From Rhodocyclaceae bacterium (GTDB taxonomy: Bacteria > Pseudomonadota > Gammaproteobacteria > Burkholderiales > Rhodocyclaceae), in the NCBI GenBank assembly GCA_030689585.1, contig JAUYFZ010000289.1, positions 1 through 5,229 on the forward strand: a DNA stretch of 5,229 bases, read 5' to 3'. Below the pieces are notes generated by a model. It was given only the letters and a program-made list of their open reading frames with translations. It did not search any database and had not been told where the DNA came from. Each line of letters starts with the position of its first letter. Position 1 is the first letter of the stretch. Positions 1-4,947 of the stretch are shown one piece after another. The position numbers and the translations under genes were made by a program.

Positions 1-1
1 G

Positions 2-310
2 GCCTATACCAGCCTCTGGATTCTCGGGGTCTCCACTGCCAACGGGTTGCCGCCGATCCTGGCCGGTCTGCTCATCGATTATTTGGGGATGGCCGGTTTC
101 CGCCTTTGTTTTCTCATCGCCGGATGCGCCGGTCTGGCCGCAGCCGGCTTCATGTTCGCCTTGTCGCCGGAGGAGGGCAAGCCGCCCCTGCACGAGCTGC
201 GGCATCTGATTCAGCCGAGCCAGCCGTTGCGTTCCCTGGCAAGGGTTTTTGGGATTACCTTGGGGTTTGGGGGAAAGAAGGGAGGGGAATCAGCTGGGGA
301 TGGTAGGTGA
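2..310 (+). CDS. MFS transporter, C-terminal fragment
   Basis: The reading frame is open from the window edge and ends at TGA 308-310, giving 102 visible residues of a protein that starts upstream. The visible part has a hydrophobic stretch at about residues 4-25 containing GLPPILAGLLIDYLG, a short loop, then a second membrane helix at about residues 33-54 (GFRLCFLIAGCAGLAAAGF). This pattern of two helices with a Gly/Pro-rich turn and a D-Y-L-G loop fits the last two helices of a major facilitator superfamily transporter. A cytoplasmic tail of about 48 residues follows. Its last 15 residues (Gly, Lys, Glu, Ser) are low-complexity and encoded by G-runs, so the original end may have been replaced or extended. 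An in-frame TTG at position 47 is not the start, because the coding pattern continues upstream of it. Substrate cannot be told. It converges on the toxin gene with an 11-base gap. Confidence 0.72.
   Translation, partial: AYTSLWILGVSTANGLPPILAGLLIDYLGMAGFRLCFLIAGCAGLAAAGFMFALSPEEGKPPLHELRHLIQPSQPLRSLARVFGITLGFGGKKGGESAGDGR
262..287 (+). other. G-quadruplex-type motif in a polypurine tract
   Basis: Four G-runs (262-265, 269-273, 280-282, 284-287) are separated by loops of 3, 6 and 1 bases, which satisfies the usual G3+N1-7 rule. Further G-runs at 243-245, 251-253 and 296-299 lie around it. Positions 269-289 contain only purines. The motif is on the coding strand at the very end of the transporter gene. 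Folding is a prediction from the pattern only. Confidence 0.5.
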
Positions 311-311
311 G
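300..311 (+). repeat. 12-nt direct repeat, left copy
   Basis: ATGGTAGGTGAG here is identical to positions 998-1009. This copy contains the stop codon of the transporter fragment (308-310) and lies just beyond the 3' end of the toxin gene. The neighbouring bases on both sides differ between the copies, so the exact match is 12 nt. Confidence 0.5.
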
Positions 312-321
312 AGCTAGTTTT

Positions 322-648
322 TCAACTCTCTAAAAGCCGACGCTGTAACAGAGACTGCATGTCGCGGCGGCCATCGGCAATCAGCAAAATATAGACGGCA
401 TTGTCCAGAACTCGGTAGATCATCCGGTATGGTTTGAAGAAGATCTCGCGGTACTCGCGAATCCCCAAGTGCAGCAGTTCCTGCGGGTAGGCTCCGCGTT
501 CGGGAGATTCGGCCAGGCTGGTGAAAGCTTTTTCGAGCTGCGCCAGAACGTAATCCGCCTTTCCTGGAGTGTCGTGCCGGGCGATGTAGCCATGCAGCTC
601 GTCCATATCCTGGGCTGCATCATCGGTTAAGAAAACCGGATGCGGCAT
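322..648 (-). CDS. RelE/ParE-family toxin of a type II toxin-antitoxin pair
   Basis: The product is 108 residues, the usual length for this family. Early residues carry the helical pattern D14-M-D-E-L-H-G-Y-I of ParE/RelE toxins. The C-terminal half has the typical strands and signature: Y66-R-E-I-F, K72-P-Y-R-M-I-Y-R-V, then V85-Y-I-L-L-I-A-D-G-R-R-D-M and a closing L-L-x-R-R-L-L. Family members are either mRNA interferases (RelE) or gyrase poisons (ParE). The sequence alone does not decide, although the D-G-R-R-D-M ending is common in proteins annotated ParE-like. ATG 648-646 shares its first base with the antitoxin stop codon (TGATG) and has no strong ribosome site of its own, which indicates translational coupling. 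The antitoxin gene comes first, as is usual for Phd/YefM-type pairs. The ORF appears intact. Confidence 0.9.
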   Translation of the reverse strand: MPHPVFLTDDAAQDMDELHGYIARHDTPGKADYVLAQLEKAFTSLAESPERGAYPQELLHLGIREYREIFFKPYRMIYRVLDNAVYILLIADGRRDMQSLLQRRLLES

Positions 649-923
649 CAGCGAGTTTCCCGGCGTTCGCGTAGGCGCTTGATCACCTCTGCGGCGGGCT
701 GGACCTTGCCTTCTTCGATTTGGCGGTTGCCGAGGGCCAGGATTTTCAGGAGCGCCATGGCTTCCTGGGTTTGCTCGTAGCTGGCAATGTCCTGCACGAC
801 AACCTTGGCTTCGCCGTTCTGGGTGATAACCAGAGGCTGCCGCTGCTCGCCCAGAGTGCGGACAATTTCAGCGGCGTGGGCCTTGAGGTAACTGATCGGC
901 TTGATCTGGCTGGATAATTTCAT
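648..923 (-). CDS. Phd/YefM-family antitoxin
   Basis: The product is 91 residues. The N-terminal 50 carry the Phd/YefM DNA-binding fold signature: I10-S-Y-L-K-A-H-A-A-E-I-V, then P30-L-V-I-T-Q-N-G-E-A-K-V-V-V-Q-D, followed by S48-Y-E. The C-terminal part (about 50-91) is a charged helix ending in K-R-L-R-E-R-R-E, the region that usually folds onto and neutralises the toxin. ATG 923-921 is preceded by AGGTGG at 932-927. Its stop overlaps the toxin start by one base. Members of this family bind their own promoter with the toxin as co-repressor. Here a perfect inverted repeat covers the -10 element of the promoter directly upstream, which matches that mode of control. Confidence 0.92.
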   Translation of the reverse strand: MKLSSQIKPISYLKAHAAEIVRTLGEQRQPLVITQNGEAKVVVQDIASYEQTQEAMALLKILALGNRQIEEGKVQPAAEVIKRLRERRETR

Positions 924-946
924 GCGCCACCTGTATAGGTTTGAGT

Positions 947-964
947 AAGACTAAATATAGTCTT
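947..964. promoter_or_regulatory. Putative operator of the toxin-antitoxin operon
   Basis: This is a perfect inverted repeat: AAGACTA (947-953), a 4-base centre AATA, and TAGTCTT (958-964). It overlaps the -10 hexamer of the antitoxin promoter, so a bound antitoxin or complex would block RNA polymerase. The binding role is inferred from position and from how Phd/YefM operons are regulated. Confidence 0.65.
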
Positions 965-983
965 TAAACAGGTCGATTGTCAA
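954..983 (-). promoter_or_regulatory. Sigma-70-type promoter for the antitoxin-toxin operon
   Basis: Read on the minus strand, TTGACA (983-978) is a perfect -35 element. An 18-base spacer follows, then TATATT (959-954), which matches the -10 consensus at five of six positions. Transcription would start around 947-944, leaving a leader of about 22 bases before the antitoxin ATG at 923, with its ribosome site at 932-927. Confidence 0.75.
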
Positions 984-997
984 GGGCAACGGAGGCT

Positions 998-1009
998 ATG
1001 GTAGGTGAG
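998..1009 (+). repeat. 12-nt direct repeat, right copy
   Basis: ATGGTAGGTGAG is identical to positions 300-311. It lies between the toxin-antitoxin promoter (983) and the end of the DUF167 gene (1033), so the two copies bracket the whole module including its promoter. Confidence 0.5.
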
Positions 1010-1032
1010 GGGGGCCTCGGGTGATTGAGCGG

Positions 1033-1335
1033 CTAAAATAATTTCTGCTGCCCGATAACCCCAGGGAGTCGCTTGGGAGACTGTATCCTCAGCACTTTAT
1101 TGACATTCGTCCGGCCGGTCACAACCTGAATATCACGCACCGAAACACCAAACTCCTCCGCCAGGAAGCGCACCATATAGTCGGTCGCCTTTCCACCCCG
1201 TGGCACAGCCTTGACGCTGACGCAGAGTTGATGTCCCTTTACCTTGCCGATGGCATCTTTCTTGGCGTTGGGAGTGCCGAGGATATTGAGGACCAGAACA
1301 TCGCCTTCCCAAGTATAAAACGATCTTCCCGTCAT
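1033..1335 (-). CDS. DUF167 (YggU-type) family protein
   Basis: The product is 100 residues, the standard size for DUF167. The family pattern is clear: V13-L-V-L-N-I-L-G-T-P-N-A-K-K-D-A-I (first strand and conserved P-x-A), then L37-C-V-S-V-K-A-V-P-R-G-G-K-A-T (family norm is close to APP-x-G-K-A-N), V55-R-F-L-A-E-E-F-G-V, and a last strand with V71-V-T-G-R-T-N-V-N-K-V-L-R-I. The usual Asn of GKAN is Thr here. The biochemical role of DUF167 proteins is not established. The gene starts five bases after the aldo/keto reductase stop. A GAGGA run sits directly against the ATG, which is closer than normal, and no other start codon exists in frame, so translation probably depends on reinitiation after the upstream gene. 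The C-terminus is slightly extended (about residues 88-100). Confidence 0.88.
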   Translation of the reverse strand: MTGRSFYTWEGDVLVLNILGTPNAKKDAIGKVKGHQLCVSVKAVPRGGKATDYMVRFLAEEFGVSVRDIQVVTGRTNVNKVLRIQSPKRLPGVIGQQKLF

Positions 1336-1342
1336 TCCTCTT
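1336..1342 (-). promoter_or_regulatory. Purine-rich ribosome site abutting the DUF167 start
   Basis: AAGAGGA overlaps the TAA stop of the reductase gene and touches the DUF167 ATG at 1335, leaving only one base after AGG. This is tighter than the usual 5-9 bases and suggests coupled translation from the gene before it. Confidence 0.4.
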
Positions 1343-2360
1343 ATCCCATCGGGTAAAGAATCTCTTGATTGACGCTGTCACACTCTCTCAGGAGTTCCTT
1401 TGAAAGGACAGTTTCCGCTGCTCTGAGTGTATCGTCAAGCTGCGAAGGATGCGTTGCCCCGATGATCGTGCTTGGCACAAAATCAAAACTGAGCGTCCAT
1501 GCTGCCGCCATGGTTGCCGGAGCAAGCCCATGTTTTATTGCGATGGCAGCATATTTTTGTGCCGCGGCAATCGATCGGTCGCTGGCGAATCGTCCAGCTT
1601 GCGCTTTCATCCTCGGATCAGGATTGGTCAGGTAATCCCCGAAGCGAAAGCCGTCCCAATGGTGGTCGGGCTTGTACTTGCCGCTCAATACTCCACCGGC
1701 CAACGGCGAAAATGGGAGCAACCCGACCTGCTCTTTTTTGCAGACGATGGCAATTTCATCCAGGAAGCGTCTGTTGAGCATGGAAAAGTTGTTCTGAATG
1801 CTTTCAAATCGCTTGAAGCCCCGATAACGGCTGGTCTCCAAGGCTTTTGTCAGGCCGTAGGCGTTCTCGTTCGAAGTCCCGATATAGCGCACCTTCCCAC
1901 TCCGGACGAGTTGGTCAAGCGCTTCAAGGCTCTCTTCAATGGGAACAACGGTATCGGGCCAGTGGACTTGATACAGATCGAGGTAATCGGTCTTGAGTCT
2001 CCGTAAGCTCCCTTCGACGGCGGTGGTGATATGAAACGCATCGATGGCCGTCAGGCCGTGCCGCACCGGGGGGACGAACCAGCCATTGGCCGCGCCCGCG
2101 ACTTTCGTGGCAATGATAATTGAGTCCCGTGGCTTACCTGCCAGCCACTCCCCAAAGATCTCTTCCGTGACCCCATAGGTTTCTGCCGTTGGCGGAACGG
2201 GATACACTTCCGCCGTATCATAAAAGTTGACGCCATTGGCATAGGCCTTGTCCAGGATTTCAAACGATATTTTTTTATCGCATTTCTTCCCGAAGGTCAT
2301 TGTCCCCATGCAGATGTTGGAGACTCTCAGGCCGCTTTTTCCGATATAGTTGTATTTCAT
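1341..2360 (-). CDS. NADP(H)-dependent aldo/keto reductase, Tas-like
   Basis: The product is 339 residues, near the length of E. coli Tas, which it resembles from the first residue (MKYNYIGKSGLRVS) to the last (I-L-Y-P). It is a cytoplasmic TIM-barrel oxidoreductase that would reduce carbonyl groups with NADPH. The catalytic tetrad is visible: D48 in N-F-Y-D-T-A-E, Y53 in E-V-Y-P-V-P-P, K86 in I-A-T-K-V, and H133 in Y-Q-V-H-W-P. Other family marks are the start G19-T-M-T-F-G, the stretch T124-D-Y-L-D-L-Y-Q-V-H, a G-T-S-N-E strand, S-I-Q-N-N-F-S-M-L-N-R, and a cofactor end with T-I-I-G-A-T. ATG 2360-2358 is kept because the family begins at this point, although no good ribosome site precedes it. 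The physiological substrate cannot be told. The gene leads a short operon with the DUF167 gene. Confidence 0.93.
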   Translation of the reverse strand: MKYNYIGKSGLRVSNICMGTMTFGKKCDKKISFEILDKAYANGVNFYDTAEVYPVPPTAETYGVTEEIFGEWLAGKPRDSIIIATKVAGAANGWFVPPVRHGLTAIDAFHITTAVEGSLRRLKTDYLDLYQVHWPDTVVPIEESLEALDQLVRSGKVRYIGTSNENAYGLTKALETSRYRGFKRFESIQNNFSMLNRRFLDEIAIVCKKEQVGLLPFSPLAGGVLSGKYKPDHHWDGFRFGDYLTNPDPRMKAQAGRFASDRSIAAAQKYAAIAIKHGLAPATMAAAWTLSFDFVPSTIIGATHPSQLDDTLRAAETVLSKELLRECDSVNQEILYPMG

Positions 2361-2386
2361 ATGGGTGATCGTAATTTGTTGTATTT

Positions 2387-2403
2387 AAGGCCTCGGCAAG
2401 GCC
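2387..2403 (-). terminator. Weak candidate terminator after the methyltransferase gene
   Basis: On the minus strand, GGCCT (2403-2399), a 5-base loop and AGGCC (2393-2389) can form a GC-rich hairpin, followed by TT and then AAAT. The stem is short and the T-run poor, so efficient termination is doubtful. Position fits the end of the restriction-modification unit before the reductase gene. Confidence 0.3.
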
Positions 2404-2404
2404 C

Positions 2405-2416
2405 AGAACCGGTTCT
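2405..2416. repeat. 12-bp perfect palindrome beside the methyltransferase stop
   Basis: AGAACCGGTTCT is its own reverse complement and lies directly against the methyltransferase TAA (2419-2417). It could be a protein-binding site or, with the GC hairpin next to it, part of the 3' end of the transcript. No function can be assigned. Confidence 0.45.
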
Positions 2417-3706
2417 TTAACGAATTGCTAGAAGCTCACCGGCTGACACCCCGTCAGTTCCCGGCGCTACAGACTCCGTTTCGTCTTTTATTTCGTTAAA
2501 CAAAGTAAAGTCAGAAATACTAAATAGGGGTAACAATGTGGGTTTGGTTTCTCCATTTACGAAATCCCCCATTCTCTTGGTTCCGTGTTTCAACCGATGA
2601 AGGATTGTCTCGATAGCTTCGCAACTACTATCAACACCAATCCACCGTCGGCCAAGCCTAGAGGCCACAGCAAGTGTGGTACCCGATCCGGCGTAGCAGT
2701 CCATCACGAGATCTCCAGGGTTGGATGAGGCTTCGATGATCCTGGCCAGCAGCGCCGGGTTTTTCTCTGTCGGATAACCGGTGATGTGAATGTTCTGATT
2801 GTGCGCATCGCGCATATCCATCCAGATGTTTTGTAGCGGCACACCCGCACTGTTTTCGAGATAAATTTTCCTGCGTGGATTACCGGTAGGCGACCAGTAG
2901 ATTTCTCCTTTAGCGTCCATCTCCTCCAGCTTATCCGGTGTGTACTGCCAGTGCTTGCCGGGCGGTGGCATCTTGCTCCGCCACGGTTTTCCAGTTTCGC
3001 CATTGCGCACGCCTGGGGCATGCACTGGAACTTTCTTGTAGCGACGGCCTTGATCATCAACGCACTGGTATTCCTTTTCCGCTCGCGGCTCGTCCCACAG
3101 CTCAATCGGGCGATTCCAAACGTAGGTGTCCGTCTTTGAATAAAAGAGGATGTAGTCGGCCACGTTGCCGTACGTCTTCCGGGTGTAGTTCTTCGGGTTG
3201 CACTTTTTCCGCGTGATGCAGTTGCGGAAATTTTTCTCCCCAAAAATTTCATCAAGGATGAGCCGCATGTGGAACGTCATGCGCTCATCAAGATGTAAAT
3301 AGAGCGAACCGTCATCAGCCAGCAGACGGTGAATCAGGATCAAGCGTTCCCGCAGAGCTTCCACGAAGACAGGTCCGACAAGGTGATCGTCGTAGGCGTG
3401 TTTTTGCGTTCGTGATTCGAAGGCGGCAGCGGTGGCGAATGGCGGATCAATATAGACTAGCTTGACCTTACCGGTGACGGTTTTATCCTGTGCCATCGTC
3501 GCGAGCGCAGCTAGGTTATCGCCATGATAGAGGCGGTTGTCGCCTGTACTGTCGGCGGCATTAGACGTGTAGAGGCCTGGCGGAGTCGCAAGAATTTCCT
3601 CGACAGGTTTTTTCCCCTGGTACTCAAGGCGAAAACCCTGCTCGGCAGGTTCATGCCTCTGTATTCCATTGGTTCGTTTTCCCTTACTGGGGATAGGTAC
3701 TGCCAT
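2417..3706 (-). CDS. Site-specific DNA methyltransferase, beta class, probably N6-adenine
   Basis: The product is 429 residues. The catalytic motif IV is D87-P-P-F in L-V-Y-I-D-P-P-F. Next come L-A-D-D-G-S-L-Y-L-H-L-D (129-140) and a long middle region (about 160-305) that should hold the target-recognition domain, including R-K-K-C-N-P-K-N-Y and W-R-S-K-M-P-P-P-G-K-H-W. P312-T-E-K-N-P (motif X region) is followed by the AdoMet-binding motif I, D336-C-Y-A-G-S-G-T-T, and W-I-G-V-D-S (motif II). Catalytic motif before AdoMet motif, with the recognition region between, is the beta arrangement. DPPF rather than SPP points to adenine N6. About 50 residues follow the core as a tail of unknown use. 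ATG 3706 has GAGG at 3717-3714 with a 7-base gap, inside the nuclease gene, which ends one base upstream. It should protect host DNA from that nuclease. The recognition sequence cannot be read from the protein. Confidence 0.95.
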   Translation of the reverse strand: MAVPIPSKGKRTNGIQRHEPAEQGFRLEYQGKKPVEEILATPPGLYTSNAADSTGDNRLYHGDNLAALATMAQDKTVTGKVKLVYIDPPFATAAAFESRTQKHAYDDHLVGPVFVEALRERLILIHRLLADDGSLYLHLDERMTFHMRLILDEIFGEKNFRNCITRKKCNPKNYTRKTYGNVADYILFYSKTDTYVWNRPIELWDEPRAEKEYQCVDDQGRRYKKVPVHAPGVRNGETGKPWRSKMPPPGKHWQYTPDKLEEMDAKGEIYWSPTGNPRRKIYLENSAGVPLQNIWMDMRDAHNQNIHITGYPTEKNPALLARIIEASSNPGDLVMDCYAGSGTTLAVASRLGRRWIGVDSSCEAIETILHRLKHGTKRMGDFVNGETKPTLLPLFSISDFTLFNEIKDETESVAPGTDGVSAGELLAIR

Positions 3707-3707
3707 A

Positions 3708-4583
3708 TCAAGACCTCAACCATTTTGCTGTGATGCGATCCGGCATCATCCGCAGGGTAACAACCTTCACCCGCCCCGGCCATTGTTCTTCAATGTAAGC
3801 GTAATCGTTCCACATCGATCCAAGCAAGAGCCCCGGCCCATCGTTTACATAGATAACCTTTATGTGCGGCATCCCGTGACTGTCGGCGTAACCAAGAATC
3901 TCTTGAGAAACTTCGCGGTACTGACCGGTGCGGTCATCTTCCTGTGCGCCTCCCCGGTCAGAGTCATAACGGGCTAGACCGATCGCAAGTACCTTGTTGT
4001 TGTCAGTGATGACGAAATCGACAGGGCGATCCGGCTTCGGGTAGTCCTCGAACACCGTACCCATAAGCACGTCTTTGCCAGCTCGCTCCGGCCCTGCAAT
4101 AATGCACCCAACGTGCTGGCTACGCAGAATTTCAAACACCCGCTCGGTCAGGTCATAGCCCTTCTTGCCGCGGTCCTTGTATTCCCACAGGATAGCACAC
4201 AGCGCCTCATCTGGCATAGGGCGGGTCCCGAATTTCTGTTGTACCTCCACCACCCCACGGAAGGCATCACCGAACTGGGTGCAAATCTTAGCAGCGTCGT
4301 TCTTGCGCTTTAGCATCTCGACCGGTGTTTGTGGACTCACGTACTTCTTGAACACGCGGCAAAGCTGCGTCCGCATCCACTGATTCTTAGTATCCATAAT
4401 CGACATGAAGAAGAACGTCGATGAGTGGGATGCCTTTAGCAGCCGCTCGAATTCGACCAGAACCGGCTCATAGAGTCGGCAGGCATCAGGCAGAATGTCT
4501 GGATAATACTCACCAGTGGCAAGGGTAATCCAGGCTTCAGCCTCATCCTTATAGTCGCCAAAACTGCGTTCTTTTTTCTTCAA
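3708..4583 (-). CDS. Probable type II restriction endonuclease
   Basis: I do not recognise a named family. The call rests mainly on position: one base upstream of a methyltransferase, same strand, translationally linked. Starting at TTG 4583 the protein has 291 residues. TTG 4601 would add six, and the residue numbers here count from 4601. The lower start is preferred because AGGTG (4595-4591) lies 7 bases ahead of it, whereas 4601 has none. The N-terminal half is mostly helical and basic in places. The C-terminal part holds the likely catalytic core: G170-P-E-R-A-G-K-D, then R192-P-V-D-F-V-I, strand V204-L-A-I-G-L-A, and the charged stretch R211-Y-D-S-D-R-G-G-A-Q-E-D-D-R, followed by Y228-R-E. 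D195 on a strand before a second strand resembles a PD-(D/E)xK fold, but the usual (D/E)xK is missing, as the aligned triplet reads G-L-A. No signal peptide or membrane segment is seen. Confidence 0.7.
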   Translation of the reverse strand: MKKKERSFGDYKDEAEAWITLATGEYYPDILPDACRLYEPVLVEFERLLKASHSSTFFFMSIMDTKNQWMRTQLCRVFKKYVSPQTPVEMLKRKNDAAKICTQFGDAFRGVVEVQQKFGTRPMPDEALCAILWEYKDRGKKGYDLTERVFEILRSQHVGCIIAGPERAGKDVLMGTVFEDYPKPDRPVDFVITDNNKVLAIGLARYDSDRGGAQEDDRTGQYREVSQEILGYADSHGMPHIKVIYVNDGPGLLLGSMWNDYAYIEEQWPGRVKVVTLRMMPDRITAKWLRS

Positions 4584-4590
4584 TGTGTGA

Positions 4591-4595
4591 CACCT
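4591..4595 (-). promoter_or_regulatory. Ribosome site that selects the TTG start of the nuclease gene
   Basis: AGGTG is followed by 7 bases and then TTG 4583-4581. The alternative TTG at 4601 has no purine-rich site at a workable distance, and there is no ATG in frame upstream before the stop at 4649-4647. The nuclease is therefore probably made from a TTG start, which would keep its level low. Confidence 0.55.
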
Positions 4596-4655
4596 ATGCA
4601 ATGGTAGAAAATTAGGACATCTCCCCTGTTTCTTTATGGGCTCTGCTCATGTCCG

Positions 4656-4868
4656 CTAGACCAACTGTTCCGTGGTTAGGCCCATGGCCTTTGCCAGCTT
4701 TTCCCGGGTGGCCTTGCGCAGCTTCACCTCGCCCGATTCCATCTGGAAGAGCGCGGCCTGGGTGATCCCGGCTCGCTCGGCGACCTCGGCTTGGGTAAGA
4801 CCAAGGTATTCCCGCCAGGCGCGAAGATTAGGTGATGTCCCGTTCAATGTGCAGGCCGACAACCTCAT
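4656..4868 (-). CDS. XRE-type HTH regulator with displaced N-terminus
   Basis: The ORF gives 70 residues with a complete helix-turn-helix: L16-R-A-W-R-E-Y-L-G-L-T-Q-A-E-V-A-E-R, then G34-I-T-Q-A-A-L-F-Q-M-E-S-G, ending K-A-M-G-L-T-T-E-Q-L-V. R-A-W-R-E-x-L-G-L-T-Q is typical of small XRE antitoxins or regulators that pair with RelE-like toxins. The first 14 or so residues in this frame do not look like that family. The expected N-terminus is encoded just upstream in another frame (4828-4932), so the gene is either frameshifted or restarts here. ATG 4868-4866 is preceded by GGAGGGAG (4888-4881) with a 12-base gap, so internal initiation is possible. It lies between the hicB-like gene and the restriction gene and could act as a controller protein for the latter. 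That role is inferred from position only. Confidence 0.7.
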   Translation of the reverse strand: MRLSACTLNGTSPNLRAWREYLGLTQAEVAERAGITQAALFQMESGEVKLRKATREKLAKAMGLTTEQLV

Positions 4869-4932
4869 GGGGTACGTAATCTCCCTCCGGGATATGCGGA
4901 GTTTTTGGTCTGATCTGCGCAGCCTCGATCAT
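4828..4932 (-). pseudogene. Out-of-frame 5' portion of the HTH regulator gene
   Basis: ATG 4932-4930 follows GAGGTG (4946-4941) at an 8-base distance, a near-ideal ribosome site. The 34-codon ORF includes P-H-I-P-E-G-D-Y-V-P-H-E-V-V-G-L-H-I-E-R-D-I-T and stops at TAA 4830-4828. P-H-E-V-V-G-x-x-x-x-x-D-I is the normal lead-in to R-A-W-R-E-Y-L-G-L-T-Q in this HTH group, and that motif begins only four codons later in the +1 frame. Skipping one base at 4830 joins both parts into one uninterrupted protein of about 91 residues. A single-base insertion (or two-base deletion, or a sequencing error) near 4828-4833 is the simplest reading. The start lies 15 bases after the hicB-like stop, so the two genes were one operon. 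Confidence 0.6.
4881..4888 (-). promoter_or_regulatory. Strong internal ribosome-like site for the HTH restart
   Basis: GGAGGGAG lies 12 bases before ATG 4868. It is inside the displaced 5' ORF (codons for P-E-G-D). The spacing is long, but the site could still allow the intact HTH domain to be made after the frame disruption. Confidence 0.35.
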
Positions 4933-4947
4933 CGCGTTTTCACCTCG

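Noticed and set aside
309..330. GAGAG/CTCTC inverted repeat between the converging transporter and toxin genes
   Set aside because: The stem is only five pairs around a 12-base loop and lacks a proper T-run on either strand, so it is not supported as a terminator.
1009..1020. Small GAGG/CCTC hairpin after the DUF167 stop
   Set aside because: The stem is four pairs with no following T-run, so it is not a credible terminator.
1449..2006. Plus-strand ORF of 185 codons
   Set aside because: It lies entirely opposite the aldo/keto reductase, whose catalytic residues and family pattern are clear. The plus-strand translation has no family features.
3669..3977. Plus-strand ORF of 102 codons across the nuclease-methyltransferase junction
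   Set aside because: It is antisense to both genes, has no ribosome site or recognisable features, and is explained as a shadow.
4074..4097. P-loop-like sequence G-P-E-R-A-G-K-D in the nuclease
   Set aside because: A Walker A motif needs Ser or Thr after the Lys, and here it is Asp. No Walker B or other ATPase motif follows, so it is more likely part of the nuclease core.
4612..4650. Minus-strand 12-codon ORF between the HTH and nuclease genes
   Set aside because: It could be a leader peptide, but there is no convincing ribosome site at its start and ORFs this short are expected by chance.
4615..4654. Inverted repeat GGACAT (4615-4620) and ATGTCC (4649-4654) upstream of the nuclease gene
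   Set aside because: It is suggestive as a controller site, but it has only six bases per arm with 28 between and no second copy. This is too weak to list as an operator.
4828..4833. Programmed +1 frameshift at ACC-TAA in the HTH gene
   Set aside because: The tRNA reading ACC would pair poorly with CCT after a +1 slip, and no stimulatory element like that of prfB is seen. Mutation, sequencing error or internal restart is simpler.
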